Below, one piece after another: positions 29,845 to 38,843 of a DNA stretch of 64,000 bases. The stretch is from assembly GCA_963762525.1 (NCBI GenBank), contig CAVXKT010000003.1:124001-188000 (forward strand). Reading direction: 5' to 3'. Position numbers and translations under genes: made by a program. Origin of the DNA: DATFDN01 sp963762525 (GTDB lineage: Bacteria > Pseudomonadota > Alphaproteobacteria > Acetobacterales > Acetobacteraceae). The notes below the pieces were generated by a model. That model saw only the letters and a program-made list of their open reading frames with translations, ran no database searches and was not told the DNA's origin. The number at the start of each line of letters is the position of its first letter. Positions within the stretch are counted from its first letter, which is position 1.

Positions 29845-31256
29845 CACACCAACTCCCGCACATCCGCGAGCCTTCCCGTCACCGCCGCCGCCGCCGCCAT
29901 CGCCGGCGAGAGCAGGTGCGTCCGTCCGCCCGGTCCCTGGCGGCCCTCGAAATTGCGGTTCGACGTGCTGGCGCAACGCTGGCCGGGGGCGAGCTTGTCG
30001 GGGTTCATGCCGAGGCACATGGAACAGCCGGCCTCGCGCCACTCGAACCCGGCTTCCAGCAGCACGCGGTCCAGCCCCTCGCGTTCGGCCTGCTGCTTCA
30101 CCAGCCCCGAGCCCGGAACCACCAGCGCGCGCACGCCCTCGGCCACCTTGCGGCCCTTGGCCACGGCGGCGGCGGCGCGGATGTCCTCGATGCGGCCATT
30201 GGTGCAGCTGCCGATGAACACGACGTCCACCTTGATGTCCTGCATTTTCGTGCCCGGCGTGAGCGCCATGTAGTCCAGCATGCGCCGCATCTGCGCCCGC
30301 TCGGCCTCGTCCTTGGCCTGCGCCGGGTCGGGAACGGCGCCGGTCACCGGCACCACCGCGCCCGGATTGGTCCCCCAAGTGACCATCGGCGCGATCTCGG
30401 CGGCGTTCATCACCACCGTCGTGTCGTAATGGGCGTCGCGGTCGGAGGGCAGCGTGCGCCAATATTCCACCGCGTGCTCGAACGCCTCGTCCTTGGGGGC
30501 GAATTCGCGGCCCTTGATGTAGGCGAAGGTCGTCTCGTCCGGCGCGATCATGCCGGCCCGCGCGCCGGCCTCGATCGACATGTTGGACACGGTCATCCGC
30601 CCCGCCATGTCCAGCGCGCGGATCGCCTCGCCGGCGTATTCGATCACATGGCCGTTGCCGCCGGCGGTGCCGATCTCGCCGATGATCGCCAGCACGATGT
30701 CCTTGGCGGTCGCCCCGAAGCCGAGGCTGCCGTCCACCCGCACCAGCATGTTCTTGGCCGGGCGTTGCAGCAGCGTCTGCGTCGCCAGCACGTGCTCGAC
30801 CTCGGAGGTTCCCATGCCGAACGCCAGCGCGCCGAGCGCGCCATGCGTGGAGGTGTGGCTGTCGCCGCAGACGATGGTGGTGCCGGGAAGCGAGATGCCC
30901 AGCTCGGGGCCGATGATGTGGACGATGCCCTGGCGCACGTCCAGCACCGGGATATACGGCACGCCGAACGCGGCGACGTTGCGCTCCAGCGTCTCCACCT
31001 GGATGCGGCTGTCCTCCTCCTTGATGCCCATGCGCCGATTGGTGGTCGGGATGTTGTGGTCGACGACCGCGATCGTCGCGTCCGGCCGGCGCACCTTGCG
31101 CCCCGCCATGCGCAGCCCCTCGAAGGCCTGCGGGCTCGTCACCTCGTGCACGAGGTGGCGGTCGATGTAGAGGATGCAGGTGCCGTCGGGCAGCCGCTCG
31201 ACGACATGGCTGTCCCAGACCTTGTCGAACAGCGTGCGCGGCCGGCTTGCGGACAT
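29844..31256 (-). CDS. leuC: 3-Isopropylmalate dehydratase large subunit
   Basis: 470 residues, intact. Aconitase-superfamily isomerase with 4Fe-4S cluster cysteines in FIGSCTNGR and GCSMCLGMN. Other blocks: LYIDRHLVHEVTSPQAFEGL, VVDHNIPT, IVCGDSHTSTHGALGALAFG. It begins 15 bp after rplS, so the leucine genes appear to be transcribed with the ribosomal-protein operon. Confidence 0.97.
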   Translation of the reverse strand: MSASRPRTLFDKVWDSHVVERLPDGTCILYIDRHLVHEVTSPQAFEGLRMAGRKVRRPDATIAVVDHNIPTTNRRMGIKEEDSRIQVETLERNVAAFGVPYIPVLDVRQGIVHIIGPELGISLPGTTIVCGDSHTSTHGALGALAFGMGTSEVEHVLATQTLLQRPAKNMLVRVDGSLGFGATAKDIVLAIIGEIGTAGGNGHVIEYAGEAIRALDMAGRMTVSNMSIEAGARAGMIAPDETTFAYIKGREFAPKDEAFEHAVEYWRTLPSDRDAHYDTTVVMNAAEIAPMVTWGTNPGAVVPVTGAVPDPAQAKDEAERAQMRRMLDYMALTPGTKMQDIKVDVVFIGSCTNGRIEDIRAAAAVAKGRKVAEGVRALVVPGSGLVKQQAEREGLDRVLLEAGFEWREAGCSMCLGMNPDKLAPGQRCASTSNRNFEGRQGPGGRTHLLSPAMAAAAAVTGRLADVRELV

Positions 31257-31271
31257 CGACTCTCTCCGTGA

Positions 31272-31674
31272 CTACTCGGCCGCGGCTTCGGCCGTCTGCT
31301 CGGCGACGACGGTGGTGCGCGCCTTCTCGGCGATGCGCGCGGATTTGCCGGACCGGCCGCGCAGATAATAAAGCTTGGCGCGGCGCACGTCGCCCCGGCG
31401 CACCACCACGATCTCGGCGATCGCCGGCGAATAGAGCGGGAAGACCCGTTCGACGCCCTCGCCGTAGCTGATCTTGCGCACGGTGAAGTTGCTGTTCAGC
31501 GACTTGTTCGATCGCGCGATCACCACGCCCTCGAAGGCCTGGGTGCGGCTGCGCTCGCCCTCGACCACCTTGACCATGACGCGGACGGTATCGCCCGGCC
31601 CGAACACGGGCACGCGCGCGGGCGGCGGTCAGGCGGGCGACCTGCTCGGCCTCGTATCGCTGGATGATGTTCAT
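31272..31674 (-). CDS. rplS: 50S ribosomal protein L19, one frameshift
   Basis: About 133 residues. N-terminus MNIIQRYEAEQVARLTAAR, then after a frame change near 31615 PVFGPGDTVRVMVKVVEGER, RTQAFEGVVIARSN, YGEGVERVFPLYSP and RRGDVRRAKLYYLRGRSGKS, all standard L19. The C-terminal Ala/Glu tail (EQTAEAAAE) is typical of alphaproteobacteria. An essential-type gene, so the break is most likely a sequencing error. Confidence 0.95.
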
Positions 31675-31698
31675 CTGTCGGTCCTTTCGAGAGATCGC

Positions 31699-32420
31699 TT
31701 ACGGCGGGCCGGGGTCGGAGGCAACCGGCGCCTGCGGCGGGCAGACCTGCGCCCACAGATCGGGCCGGCGCTGGCGGGTCAGGCGCTCGGCCTCGGCGCG
31801 GCGCCACGCGGCGACCGCCTCATGATGGCCGGACAGCAGCACCTCGGGCACGCGCCGTCCCCGCCATTCGGCCGGGCGGGTGTAGTGCGGGTATTCCAGC
31901 AGGTCGTCGGTGAAGCTCTCCTCGGCGGTGCTCTCGGCCGCGCCCATGACGCCGGGCAGCAGCCGGACGACGGCATCCAGAACGACCATCGCGGCCGGCT
32001 CGCCGCCGGAGAGGACGTAGTCGCCGATGCGAGACCTCCTCCATCGCCGCGCGCCTCGATCACCCGCTGATCGATGCCCTCGTAGCGCCCGCACAGCAGC
32101 ACCACGCCCGGCCCGGCGGCGAGGCGGCGCGCCGCTTCCTGGGTGAACGGCCGGCCGCGCGGGGTGAGGAGATCAGCGGCCGATCATCGGCGACGCTTCA
32201 AGCGCGGCATCCACCACGTCGGGCCGCATCACCATGCCGGCGCCGCCGCCGAATGGCGTGTCATCGACGCTGCGGTGCTTGCCGGTGGCGAAGTCGCGGA
32301 TATTGACGCGCCTCGAGCGACCAGCATCCCGCCCGCCAGCGCGCGCCCGGCGAGCGAGGCGCCGAGCGGACCGGGGAACATGTCGGGGAACAGCGTGAGC
32401 GCCGAGGCGCGCCAGGTCAT
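31699..32420 (-). CDS. trmD: tRNA (guanine37-N1)-methyltransferase, several frameshifts
   Basis: About 240 residues. Seen in order: TWRASALTLFPDMFPGPLG, NIRDFATGKHRSVDDTPFGG, GAGMVMRPDVVDAAL, VVLLCGRYEGIDQRVIEA, IGDYVLSGGEPAAMVVLDAV, and SFTDDLLEYPHYTRPAEWRG. The trefoil-knot SAM site and the YPHYTRP motif fix the identity. Frame changes near 32310, 32160 and 32035. Located in its usual place between rimM and rplS. Confidence 0.93.
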
Positions 32421-32444
32421 CGCGCACCCTCACCCGGCGCGCCC

Positions 32445-33053
32445 TCATCCGGCGCGCGCATGCGCAGCTGACCTCTCCCGCAATGCGGGAGAGGTGCAAC
32501 ATTCTGTCGCCTCTCCCGCTTGCGGGAGAGGTCGGGGCGCGTCCACCTCCGCCGGCGGCTCGATCATGACCACGCCGCCGGCGACATCCACCATCGGCAC
32601 CGCGGCCCGCGTGAACGGCACCACCAGCGGAACGCCCCGGCCGAGCGATTTCCAAGCTCGCCCCGGCACCGTAATCATGCACGGCGACGACCTCGCCCAT
32701 CGGCGCGCCCGCCGCGATCCACTGCCGCCAGCCCCACCAGATCGGCGAGATAGAATTCATCCTCGGCGGGCATCGGCAGGCGATCGCGGTCCACGTACAG
32801 CTGCGTGTGGGTGAGCCGCGACGGCCGCGTCGCGATCGGCGACGCGCCGCTCTCCGTCCGCCGCTCATCTCCGCGATTTCCGCGACGCCCTCGCCGCGCC
32901 AGCGCAGCACGAAGCGCCGCCCGCGATCGTCGATCAGAGCGCCATAAGAGGCGATCGCCGGCGCCGGGTCGGCGTAGCTGGTGACATGCACCAACCCCCG
33001 CACGCCATGCGGGCGGCCGATCACGCCGAGAAGGATGCATTCGCGGCGCGCAC
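32445..33053 (-). CDS. rimM: Ribosome maturation factor RimM, frameshifted
   Basis: About 170-200 residues. N-terminal domain ILLGVIGRPHGVRGLVHVTS, middle RLPMPAEDEFYLADLVGL, and PRC-barrel end GEVVAVHDYGAGASLEI, LVVPFTRAAVPMVDVAGGV. Frame changes near 33035, about 32860, and between 32720 and 32660. No ATG is in frame at the start; a GTG at 33053, eleven bases from the rpsP stop, is the best candidate after one correction. The C-terminal stretch after about 32530 is encoded by the palindromic repeat, so the true stop may be earlier. Confidence 0.85.
32471..32531. repeat. Two tandem hairpins between rimM and trmD
   Basis: Palindromes 32471-32495 (acctctcccg/cgggagaggt) and 32510-32531 (cctctcccg/cgggagagg) share the same arms and different loops. 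They lie in the 3' end of rimM, upstream of trmD, and are another intergenic repeat family. Confidence 0.85.
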
Positions 33054-33063
33054 CGAACGCCGG

Positions 33064-33397
33064 TCAGCCGGCCGCCGCGGCGGCGCGCTCCTGCGCCTTC
33101 TTCTTCGGCGCCGACTTGATCGGCTGCTCGCGATAGACCGGCATCGGCGCCAGCCCCGCCTTGCCGAGGAACTTGGCCACGCGGTCCGTCGGCAGTGCGC
33201 CCATGTCGATCCAGTAGCGGATGCGCTCATCCTGCAAGCGCACCCGCTCGTCATGTTCGGCCGGCAGCATCGGGATTGTAGCTGCCCAGCTTCTCGATGA
33301 ACCGGCCGTCGCGCGGGCTGCGGCTGTCGGCAACGACGATGTGGTAGTAGGGACGCTTCTTCGCCCCGGCGCGCGCCAAGCGGATTTTCAGACCCAT
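33064..33397 (-). CDS. rpsP: 30S ribosomal protein S16, one frameshift
   Basis: About 110 residues. MGLKIRLARAGAKKRPYYHI, VVADSRSPRDGRFIEKLGSY, then after one extra base near 33275 MLPAEHDERVRLQDERIRYW and GALPTDRVAKFLGKAGL, with the Lys/Ala-rich tail common in alphaproteobacteria. AGGAGA precedes the ATG at 33397. Second gene of the ffh operon. Confidence 0.95.
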
Positions 33398-33417
33398 AGT
33401 CTCTCTCCTGCCATCAA

Positions 33418-34797
33418 TCAGTGCGGGCGGCCGGGCGGCATCATGCCCTTGGGCAACACCGCGCCCAGGCCATGTCGCATCAGCCCCTTCTGCCCGAGCT
33501 TGTTCATCCGCTTCATCATCGTGCTCATCTCGTCGAACTGCTTGAGCAGCCGGTTGACCTCCTGCACGGTGGTCCCCGATCCGGCGGCGATGCGGCGCTT
33601 GCGACTGGCCTTGATGATGTCGGGCGTGCTGCGCTCCTTGGGTGTCATCGAGCCGATGATCGCCGCCTGGCGCTTGAGGATCGTGGTGTCCAGATTGGCG
33701 CCCTCGAGCTGCGCCTTGATCTTGCCCACCCCCGGCAGCATCCCGAGGATGCCCGACAGCGAGCCCATCTTGCCGATCTGGCGCAGTTGCGCCGCATAAT
33801 CGGCGAGATCGAACCGCCCCTTAGCCATTTTGATGGCGAGCTTTTCCGCCTCCTCCTCGTCGATCGTCTCGCTGGCCTTCTCCACCAACCCGACGATGTC
33901 GCCCTGGCCCAGAATGCGCCCGGCGACGCGCTCGGGATGGAAGTCCTCGAGCGCCTCCAGCTTCTCGCCGACGCCCATCAGCTTGATCGGCGCCCCGGTG
34001 ACGGCGCGCATCGACAGCGCCGCGCCGCCCCTGGCGTCACCATCCATGCGCGTCAGCACGATGCCGGTCACGCCGACCGCTTCGTTGAACGCCCGCGCGG
34101 TGTTCACCGCGTCTTGCCCGGTCATCGCATCGACCACCAGCAGCGTCTCCACCGGCGCGGTGGCTTCGCGGATCGCCTTCACCTCGTCCATCAGCGCCTG
34201 ATCGATGGCAAGCCGCCCGGCGGTGTCGAGAATGACGATATCGAAGCCCTGGCGGCGACCGCTATCCATGGCGCGGCGGGCGATCTCCACCGGTGTCTGC
34301 CCGGCGACGATCGGCAGGCTGGGGACGCCCGCGCGCTCCCCCAACTGCGCCAATTGCAGCTGCGCGGCCGGGCGCTGCGTGTCGAGGCTTGCCAGCAGCA
34401 CGCGCTTGCGGCCGCGTTCGGCGAGGCGCAGCCCGAGCTTGCCGGCGGTCGTGGTCTTACCGGAGCCCTGCAACCCGACCATGAGGAACGGGATCGGCGC
34501 CGGCGCGTTGAGCTCCAGCGGGACCGCGCCTTCGCCGCCCAGCTCGTCGATCATCACGTCGTTGACGATCTTCACCACCTGCTGGCCCGGCGTTACGCTG
34601 TCGAGCACCTCGGAGGCGAGGGCGCGCTCGCGCACCTTGGCGATGAAGTCGCGCACCACCGGCAGCGCCACGTCGAAGTCGAGCAGCGCCAGCCGCACCT
34701 CCCGCAGCGCCTCGCCGACATCGGCCTCGCTCAGCGCGCCGCGCCCGCGCAGACGGTCGAAGGTTCCGGTCAGCTTCTCGGATAGCGCCTCGAACAA
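33418..34797 (-). CDS. ffh: Signal recognition particle protein Ffh
   Basis: About 459 residues, intact. GTPase that with 4.5S RNA targets membrane proteins. N domain MFEALSEKLTGTFDRLRGRG; G1 GLQGSGKTTTAGKLG; DTQRPAAQLQL; G3 DTAGR; G4 TRMDGDARGG; then the Met-rich M domain (MKRMNKLGQKGLMRHGLGAV). The start is placed at TTG 34797: it gives the standard family N-terminus and has GGGGAG seven bases upstream. TTG 34818 and 34803 are alternatives; no in-frame ATG exists. Confidence 0.95.
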   Translation of the reverse strand: MFEALSEKLTGTFDRLRGRGALSEADVGEALREVRLALLDFDVALPVVRDFIAKVRERALASEVLDSVTPGQQVVKIVNDVMIDELGGEGAVPLELNAPAPIPFLMVGLQGSGKTTTAGKLGLRLAERGRKRVLLASLDTQRPAAQLQLAQLGERAGVPSLPIVAGQTPVEIARRAMDSGRRQGFDIVILDTAGRLAIDQALMDEVKAIREATAPVETLLVVDAMTGQDAVNTARAFNEAVGVTGIVLTRMDGDARGGAALSMRAVTGAPIKLMGVGEKLEALEDFHPERVAGRILGQGDIVGLVEKASETIDEEEAEKLAIKMAKGRFDLADYAAQLRQIGKMGSLSGILGMLPGVGKIKAQLEGANLDTTILKRQAAIIGSMTPKERSTPDIIKASRKRRIAAGSGTTVQEVNRLLKQFDEMSTMMKRMNKLGQKGLMRHGLGAVLPKGMMPPGRPH

Positions 34798-34810
34798 CGG
34801 CAAACTCCCC

Positions 34811-34858
34811 AAAACCAAAAGCGCCGCTGCGCGAACCCTCGCGGAGCGGCGGCGCCTC
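34811..34858 (-). terminator. Terminator-like hairpin in the ffh leader
   Basis: On the minus strand a strong GC hairpin (arms 34840-34856 and 34821-34834) is followed at once by ttttggtttt and then the GGGGAG ribosome site of ffh. No gene lies upstream on that strand, so it would act in the 5' leader as an attenuator, or be a relic terminator. Confidence 0.5.
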
Positions 34859-35043
34859 GCCGGAAGGCGAGATACGGGTTGCGGAACCTGGACGGCAGTC
34901 TCTATGGAGGCTCCGACCGGCCGGTCAAGCAGGCGCCGTCGCGGCCGGAAGCCCTCTCAGCAATCGGGGCTTGCATGGTATCGAATAGCGCGGTTTATCT
35001 CACGCATTGGCCAGGGCACCGCCGAGGCGGTGCGACAGGAGAC

Positions 35044-35559
35044 ATGTTGATGCGATTTGCCCTGCTTGGCCTGCTTGCGGGCGGCCTGTTCTCCGCCGAG
35101 GTGGCCATGGCGACCCCCTGCGCCAGCCCCATCGATCAGGGTGCCTTCGACACCGCGGCACTGAAGAGCGAGCTGATGGTGGTAGCGCTCACCTGCAACG
35201 AACGCGACGATTACAACCGCTTCATCATGAAGTTTCGCCCCGACCTGTCGCGCGAGGAACGGGCGCTCAACTCCTGGTTCAGCCGCGCCTACGGGCACCG
35301 CGCGCGCCAGGAGCACGATGACTACATCACCGCCCTCGCCAACTCGGAGTCGCAGCAGGGGGTGCACCGCGGCACCCTGTTCTGCACCGAGCACGACAAG
35401 CTGTTTCCGACCGTTCTGGGGTTTCGCAACATCGACGAGGTGGTGAATTTCGCCGCTCATCGCGCGCAGCCGCAGCCGGTCAGTCTGGTCTCCTGTGCCA
35501 AGCGCCTGCCGGTGAAATCGCCGCGGCGGCCGATCAAGACCGCCCGTGAGGGGCACTGA
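35044..35559 (+). CDS. Secreted protein of unknown function
   Basis: 171 residues. Signal peptide MLMRFALLGLLAGGLFSAEV, predicted cleavage after AMA at residue 23, so periplasmic or secreted. Mature part has four cysteines (TPCASP, ALTCNERDD, LFCTEHD, LVSCAKR), likely paired, and a basic C-terminus. Blocks ERDDYNRFIMKFRPDL and LNSWFSRAYGHRARQEHDDY look conserved but I recognise no family. Start 35044 has AGGAG. The bases from 34858 to 35043 hold no recognisable gene. Confidence 0.75.
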   Translation: MLMRFALLGLLAGGLFSAEVAMATPCASPIDQGAFDTAALKSELMVVALTCNERDDYNRFIMKFRPDLSREERALNSWFSRAYGHRARQEHDDYITALANSESQQGVHRGTLFCTEHDKLFPTVLGFRNIDEVVNFAAHRAQPQPVSLVSCAKRLPVKSPRRPIKTAREGH

Positions 35560-35608
35560 GCGAGAGCGGTTGTCGCCGCCGCAGCGATCCGTTATTGCCC
35601 GCGCCGGC

Positions 35609-36478
35609 ATGAGTTCCACGGTTCCGGACGGACTGCGCCGCGCGGGCGCCAGTCCGCGACTTGAGTTCCAGGCCGGCCCCGCCGGCCTGCGCGGGGCGCT
35701 GCTCGGCCGGGATCTGGCGGAGGGCGCACGCCTCTGGCGGCTGGCGGTGACGCTGGGCTGGCTCGACATCAAGCTGCGCTATCGGGGCTCCTTCCTTGGA
35801 CCGTTCTGGCTGACGCTCTCCACCGGCGTGATGGTCGGCGCGCTCGGCATCCTCTACGCCACGCTGTTCCAGACCTCGATCCGCGAGTATCTGCCGTTTC
35901 TGGCGCTGTCGCAGGTGTTGTGGGGCTTCATCGCCGGCATGATCAGCGACGGCTGCACAGGGTTCACCTCGGTGGACAGCATCATCCTCTCGGTGCGGAT
36001 GCCGTTCTTCGTCCACGCGCTGCGATTGCTGGTGCGCAATGCACTCACCCTCGCCCACAATGTCGTGGTGATAATCGTGGTGTTCATGGTGCTGGATGTG
36101 CGGCCCGGCTGGGGCGCCGTGTTGGCAATACCGGGCGTCGCGCTGTGGGCGATCGACGGGCTCGCGATGGCGATGATGCTGGGTGCCGTTTGCGCGCGGT
36201 TCCGCGATATTCCGCAGATCGTCGCCTCCATCATGCAGATCGCCTTCTTCATCACCCCGATCATCTGGCAACCGAAGCAGCTGGGACCATCGAAGAATTG
36301 GATTCTGCTCGGCAACCCGTTCTTCGACGCGCTGCAGGTGGTGCGCGAACCACTGCTGCACGGCGACTGGCCGGGTTCGCACGTGTGGATCGCGGCGCTG
36401 GTGTTCTCGGCGGCGACGTGCGGGCTCGCCTGGCAGGTCTTCTCCCGCGCCCGCGGCCGCATCGCGTTCTGGCTGTGA
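35609..36478 (+). CDS. Polysaccharide ABC exporter permease (Wzm-type)
   Basis: About 289 residues from the ATG at 35609 (a GTG at 35546 would overlap the previous gene). ABC2-type membrane protein with six hydrophobic segments; DIKLRYRGSFLGPFWLTL is the characteristic cytoplasmic entry motif and FFITPIIWQP and LGNPFFDALQVVREPLLHG are typical of Wzm/KpsM/TagG. Exports lipid-linked polysaccharide across the inner membrane with the ATPase encoded next. Confidence 0.92.
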   Translation: MSSTVPDGLRRAGASPRLEFQAGPAGLRGALLGRDLAEGARLWRLAVTLGWLDIKLRYRGSFLGPFWLTLSTGVMVGALGILYATLFQTSIREYLPFLALSQVLWGFIAGMISDGCTGFTSVDSIILSVRMPFFVHALRLLVRNALTLAHNVVVIIVVFMVLDVRPGWGAVLAIPGVALWAIDGLAMAMMLGAVCARFRDIPQIVASIMQIAFFITPIIWQPKQLGPSKNWILLGNPFFDALQVVREPLLHGDWPGSHVWIAALVFSAATCGLAWQVFSRARGRIAFWL

Positions 36479-36483
36479 GGTCC

Positions 36484-37269
36484 ATGGGCGCGCGGCCGAA
36501 GGATGCACGCATCGACGTCACCGGGCTGTCGGTGTTCTTTCCGCTGTACCACGGTACCAATCGCAGCCTGAAGAAGACGGTGTTCGCCGCCGCCGCCGGA
36601 CGGCTCGCGCAGGACCGCAAGCAGCGGGTGGTGGTGCAGGCATTGCGCGACATCTCGCTCAGCCTGCGCAGCGGCGACCGGCTGGGGCTGATCGGCGGCA
36701 ACGGCGCCGGCAAGACCACCTTGTTGCGTACCCTGGCCGGCATCTACGAGCCGGTCACGGGCAGGCTCGCCGTCACCGGCAGCGTGCACGCGCTGCTCGA
36801 CCCGCAGCTCGGCATGAACCCCGATCTGACCGGACGAGAAAACATCCTGCTGCGCGGTCTCTACAGCGGCCTGCCCCGCTCGGAAATGGAGCGGCTGGAA
36901 GCCGACGTCCGCGAGTTCGCCGAGCTGGGAGAGTTCATCGATCTGCCGGTGCGCATCTACAGCTCCGGCATGGTGGTGCGCCTGGGCTTCGCACTGGCGA
37001 CCGCGATCCGGCCGCAGATTCTGCTGATGGACGAGTGGTTCCTGGCCGGCGACGCCGAGTTCATGGAAAAGGCGCGGATGCGGCTCGAGGACATGGTGCG
37101 CGGGGCGGAAATCCTGGTGCTCTCGACACACTCGATGGAAGCGGTCGAAAAATGGTGCGGGCGCGTGCTGTGGCTGGAGCACGGACGCATTCGCGAAGAT
37201 GGTCCGACGATCCGCGTGCTGGAGCGCTATCTCGGCCGACCTCTGGTGGCCGAGCCGGCCAACTCCTGA
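36484..37269 (+). CDS. Polysaccharide ABC exporter ATPase (Wzt-type)
   Basis: 261 residues, intact. Walker A GGNGAGKTT (71-79), signature YSSGMVVRLGFALA, Walker B ILLMDEWFLAGD, switch His in LSTHSME. It ends soon after the ABC domain, lacking the C-terminal carbohydrate-binding domain of long Wzt proteins, as in KpsT/TagH-short forms. Starts five bp after the permease gene. No glycosyltransferase genes are adjacent. Confidence 0.93.
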   Translation: MGARPKDARIDVTGLSVFFPLYHGTNRSLKKTVFAAAAGRLAQDRKQRVVVQALRDISLSLRSGDRLGLIGGNGAGKTTLLRTLAGIYEPVTGRLAVTGSVHALLDPQLGMNPDLTGRENILLRGLYSGLPRSEMERLEADVREFAELGEFIDLPVRIYSSGMVVRLGFALATAIRPQILLMDEWFLAGDAEFMEKARMRLEDMVRGAEILVLSTHSMEAVEKWCGRVLWLEHGRIREDGPTIRVLERYLGRPLVAEPANS

Positions 37270-37272
37270 ACC

Positions 37273-38040
37273 TCAGGCCATCGTCAGCCCGCCGGATACG
37301 CTGATCGTCTGGCCGGTCATGAAGGCGGCGTCGTCGCTCAGCAGGAAGGCGATCAGGCCGGGATAGTCGTCGGGCCGGCCGAGGCGGCGCAGAGGGATGG
37401 CGCGGGCGAGCGCCTCCTTCAGCTTCGGCCCGCCTTCCATATCCTCGGTGAAGCGATGAAACAGCGGCGTTTCCGTGGGACCCGGGCAGAGGCAATTCAG
37501 GGTGATTCCCGCGCCCGCCATCTCGCGCGCCATCGTCTTGGTGAAGGCAATGATGCCGCCCTTGCAGGCCGAATAGACGGCCTCGCCGGAGGAGCCGACC
37601 CGCCCGGCGTCGGAAGCGACGTTCACGATCCGACCCGCCCGGCGCGATGTCATGCGGCGCAGCACCGATTTGTGCATGTGCAGGGGTCCCAGCAGATTGA
37701 TCGCGATGATGCGGTCCCACAGTGCGCGGTCGGTGTCGAGAAAGCGCGCGCCCTTGTCCCATCCGGCGACATTCGCGAGCCCGTCGATCGGTCCCGCGTC
37801 CTCGAAGGCCGCCACTGCCGTCTCCACGGCGGCGGCGTCGGTGATGTCCACGGCTTGCGCGATCGCCTTACCGCCGGCGCATGCGGTGGCGACACGCGCC
37901 GCCCCGGCCGCGTCGCGATCAAATACGCCGACGATGCAGCCCTCCTCGGCGAGCCGCAGGCAGCTCGCTCGCCCGATGCCGCTGGCGCCGCCGGTGACGA
38001 TCACGCGCTTGCCGCTCAAGCCTCGCATGGCGTGCTTCAC
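37273..38040 (-). CDS. SDR dehydrogenase (BadH-like)
   Basis: 255 residues, intact classical SDR: VIVTGGASGIGRASCLRL, catalytic Ser and YSACKGG (YxxxK), NCLCPGPTETPLFHRF and the SVSGGLTMA end. Closest in pattern to 2-hydroxycyclohexanecarboxyl-CoA dehydrogenase (BadH) and 3-oxoacyl reductases. Last gene of a four-gene operon with 4 bp overlaps; its neighbour is an enoyl-CoA hydratase, so a CoA-linked beta-oxidation-like role is plausible. Confidence 0.9.
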   Translation of the reverse strand: MKHAMRGLSGKRVIVTGGASGIGRASCLRLAEEGCIVGVFDRDAAGAARVATACAGGKAIAQAVDITDAAAVETAVAAFEDAGPIDGLANVAGWDKGARFLDTDRALWDRIIAINLLGPLHMHKSVLRRMTSRRAGRIVNVASDAGRVGSSGEAVYSACKGGIIAFTKTMAREMAGAGITLNCLCPGPTETPLFHRFTEDMEGGPKLKEALARAIPLRRLGRPDDYPGLIAFLLSDDAAFMTGQTISVSGGLTMA

Positions 38041-38843
38041 ACCGGCGTATCCGGGGGAAACTCCGGTTTGCGCTTTTGCAGGTGCGCGGCCAGGCCCTCC
38101 TTCACGTCGGGGCCGGTGAAGCCGATGAATTCGAGCGCGAGCGAGGCGTCGAAGGTGGGGCCCATCGCCCGCAGCCAGTTGTTAAGCGCGTATTTGGTCC
38201 AGCGGATCGCGCTCTGCGCGCCGGCGGCCAGGCGCGCCGCGATCTCCACCGCCCTGGCGTCCAGCTCATCGTCTTCGACGGCGAGGCTGATGAGCCCGAT
38301 GCGCTCGGCCTCGGCGCCGAGCACCTGCTCGCACAGCAGCAGGTAGTATTTGGCCTTCGCCATCCCGCACAGCAGCGGCCATATGATCGCCGCGTGATCG
38401 CCCGCGGCAACGCCGAGGCGCGTATGGCCGTCGATGATGCGGCAATCCTTGCTGGCGATCGAAACGTCGGCGAGCAGCCCGCACACGAGACCGGCGCCGA
38501 CGGCGACGCCGCGCATCGCGCTCACCACCGGCTTGTTGCAGTTGATGACATTATAGACAATGTCGCGCGCCTCCTTCCATTGGCGCGCGCGCGATTCGAA
38601 GCCGCCGATATTCTGCTCTATCATCGCGAAATCGCCGCCGGCGGAGAACACCTTGCCGGCCCCGGTGATGACGACCGCATTGACCGACGGATCGCGATCG
38701 ACGTCGCGCCAGATGTCGGCGAGTTCGGCGTGCATGGCATTGTCGGCGGTGTTCATCCGCCCATTGTCCATGGTGATGCGCAGCACCTTCTCGGCCGGGC
38801 GGTCGAATTTCAGGCGCGTGTAGTGGGCGTAGATGTCGGTCAC
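38037..38843 (-). CDS. Enoyl-CoA hydratase/isomerase family protein
   Basis: 268 residues, intact crotonase fold: ITGAGKVFSAGGDFAMIEQ (oxyanion hole), KPVVSAMRGVAVGAGLVCGLLADVS, DGHTRLGVAAGDHAAIIWPLLCG. The usual second catalytic Glu region reads GVAAGDHAAI, with Asp in place of Glu, as in some dehydratase or C-C hydrolase members. Start overlaps the AKR stop and its stop overlaps the SDR start. Confidence 0.92.
   Translation of the reverse strand: MTDIYAHYTRLKFDRPAEKVLRITMDNGRMNTADNAMHAELADIWRDVDRDPSVNAVVITGAGKVFSAGGDFAMIEQNIGGFESRARQWKEARDIVYNVINCNKPVVSAMRGVAVGAGLVCGLLADVSIASKDCRIIDGHTRLGVAAGDHAAIIWPLLCGMAKAKYYLLLCEQVLGAEAERIGLISLAVEDDELDARAVEIAARLAAGAQSAIRWTKYALNNWLRAMGPTFDASLALEFIGFTGPDVKEGLAAHLQKRKPEFPPDTPV

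Noticed and set aside
29916..31271. 451-codon frame antisense to leuC
   Set aside because: Shadow frame; leuC is intact with its cluster cysteines.
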